Assembly (NCBI RefSeq): GCF_000975265.2
Contig: NZ_CP083405.1
Location: forward strand, 372,001-436,000
Length of the DNA stretch: 64,000 nt
Direction: 5' to 3'
Origin: Mycobacterium lepromatosis
Lineage (GTDB): Bacteria; Actinomycetota; Actinomycetes; Mycobacteriales; Mycobacteriaceae
Part shown: positions 63,192 through 64,000 of the stretch, one piece after another
How the letters are laid out: each line of letters starts with the position of its first letter
How positions within the stretch are numbered: position 1 is the first letter of the stretch
Position numbers and translations under genes: made by a program
The notes under the pieces: generated by a model
The model's input: the letters and a program-made list of their open reading frames with translations, nothing else
Told to the model about the DNA's origin: nothing
Database searches by the model: none

Positions 63192-64000
63192 ATGCTTTCC
63201 GGCATGGTAAGAATCGCGATCATCGGTGGTGGCAGCATTGGTGAGGCGTTGTTGTCGGGGCTTCTGCGGGCTGGGCGGCAGGTCAAAGACCTGGTGGTGG
63301 CTGAACGGATGCCCGATCGCGCCCGGTACATAGCAGACACTTACTCGGTGTTGGTGACGTCAGTAACCGAAGCGGTTGAGAACGCAACGTCTGTCGTTGT
63401 CGCTGTGAAGCCTACCGACGTCGAGTCAGTGATGAGGGACCTGGTTCAGGCGGCCGCCGTCACGAATGACAGCGTTGAGCAAGTGTTAGTCACCGTGGCT
63501 GCTGGTGTCACGATCACCTACTTCGAGTCCAAGCTGCCGGTTGGTACGCCGGTGGTGCGGGCCATGCCGAACGCAGCCGCGCTCGTGGGCGCGGGGATTA
63601 CCGTGCTGGCCAAAGGGCGTTTCGTTACTGGACAACAGCTCGAGGATGTTTTGGCCATGTTTGACGCGGTCGGTGGCGTTCTGACGGTGCCCGAGTCGCA
63701 AATGGATGCGGTTACCGCGGTATCGGGTTCGGGCCCGGCATATTTCTTCTTGCTGGTAGAGGCTCTGGTAGATGCCGGCGTCGCGGTGGGTCTGACTCGT
63801 CAGGTGGCCACCAAACTGGCCGCACAGACCATGGCGGGATCCGCAGCAATGCTGTTGGAGCGCATGGATCAAGATCGGCATTACGCTGAGGTGGCGCCTC
63901 TGGGTGCACGGGCAGACGTCACGGCGGCGCAACTACGCGCCACGATTACCTCGCCTGGTGGTACTACCGCCGCTGCGCTGCGCGAACTCGAACGTGGCGG
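63192..64000 (+). CDS. proC: pyrroline-5-carboxylate reductase (3' end beyond window)
   Basis: Last step of proline synthesis, NADPH-dependent. It starts at ATG 63192 (MLSGMVRIAIIGGGSIGEAL) and is still open at the window end after about 269 codons, so some 25 residues are missing. The Rossmann GGGSIG, the VVAVKPTDVES cofactor region, RAMPNAAALVGAG, and the dimer/active-site block AVSGSGPAYFFLLVEALVDA then TSPGGTTAAALRELE are present. Several positions differ from the M. leprae ProC I remember. Confidence 0.94.
   Translation, partial: MLSGMVRIAIIGGGSIGEALLSGLLRAGRQVKDLVVAERMPDRARYIADTYSVLVTSVTEAVENATSVVVAVKPTDVESVMRDLVQAAAVTNDSVEQVLVTVAAGVTITYFESKLPVGTPVVRAMPNAAALVGAGITVLAKGRFVTGQQLEDVLAMFDAVGGVLTVPESQMDAVTAVSGSGPAYFFLLVEALVDAGVAVGLTRQVATKLAAQTMAGSAAMLLERMDQDRHYAEVAPLGARADVTAAQLRATITSPGGTTAAALRELERG

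Overview
The window is chromosome of a leprosy bacillus (Mycobacterium leprae or M. lepromatosis). Intact genes are separated by long stretches of M. tuberculosis-type genes that are still readable but full of stops and frameshifts. Gene content follows M. tuberculosis H37Rv from about Rv0442c to Rv0500, plus the Rv1085c/Rv1086 pair. Names were assigned by recognising protein sequence and gene order from memory; no search was run. The order lpd to mmpL4, then the Z-FPP synthase to proC, does not look collinear with the M. leprae TN numbering I remember, and several proteins (ProC, Lpd) differ from the M. leprae versions I recall, so M. lepromatosis is somewhat favoured. That is inference.

Region 1 (1-29.4 kb) is mostly decayed and rearranged. 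Intact genes are lpd, the Rv0455c secreted protein, mmpS4 and the Z-isoprenyl diphosphate synthase; mmpL4 is nearly intact but lacks its 3' end. Everything else is remnant: FAD monooxygenase, Rv0463, Rv0461-Rv0459, aldehyde dehydrogenase, S9 peptidase, crotonase, a TetR regulator, a second mmpL, dipZ, DUF1365, ufaA1, DUF1295, sigK, rskA, a D-aminoacylase, PPE10, unassigned membrane genes and hemolysin III. The block from Rv0463 to PPE10 is inverted relative to M. tuberculosis. Its ends lie at or near palindromic remnants of one IS30-family element (1.2-1.36 kb and 28.3-29.4 kb). Inside it, two perfect 915-bp inverted repeats (9579-10493 and 15679-16593) flank a 5.2-kb segment carrying mmpS4, the TetR remnant and most of mmpL4. 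In the orientation given MmpL4 is truncated at 888 aa; flipping the segment would rebuild a 959-aa protein.

Region 2 (29.4-64 kb) is collinear with Rv0464c-Rv0500. Intact: Rv0464c, the Rv0466 thioesterase, fadB2, pcaA, the Rv0472c regulator, hbhA, Rv0476, deoC, Rv0479c, Rv0480c, murB, lprQ, mshA, a YbjN-like gene, gpm1, senX3-regX3, Rv0495c, ppx1, Rv0497, Rv0498 and proC (cut by the window end). Decayed: ramB, icl1, umaA, a UbiA prenyltransferase, Rv0473, Rv0474, Rv0477 (signal peptide lost), Rv0481c, Rv0484c, Rv0485, the Rv0492c GMC oxidoreductase, Rv0493c, Rv0494 and Rv0499. A second pair of perfect inverted repeats (705 bp, 251 bp apart) joins umaA and pcaA and looks like gene conversion of the dead umaA by pcaA.

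The surviving genes serve cell-envelope building (mycolate cyclopropanation, MurB, LprQ cross-linking, isoprenoid carrier, MmpS4/MmpL4 with Rv0455c), redox and central metabolism (Lpd, MshA, Gpm1, FadB2, ProC, DeoC) and phosphate/polyphosphate signalling (SenX3-RegX3, Ppx1). Lost functions are mainly regulators and carbon-source flexibility (ramB/icl1, sigK/rskA, GntR). Three MIRU-type repeats sit exactly at start/stop overlaps. No rRNA, tRNA or CRISPR was seen.
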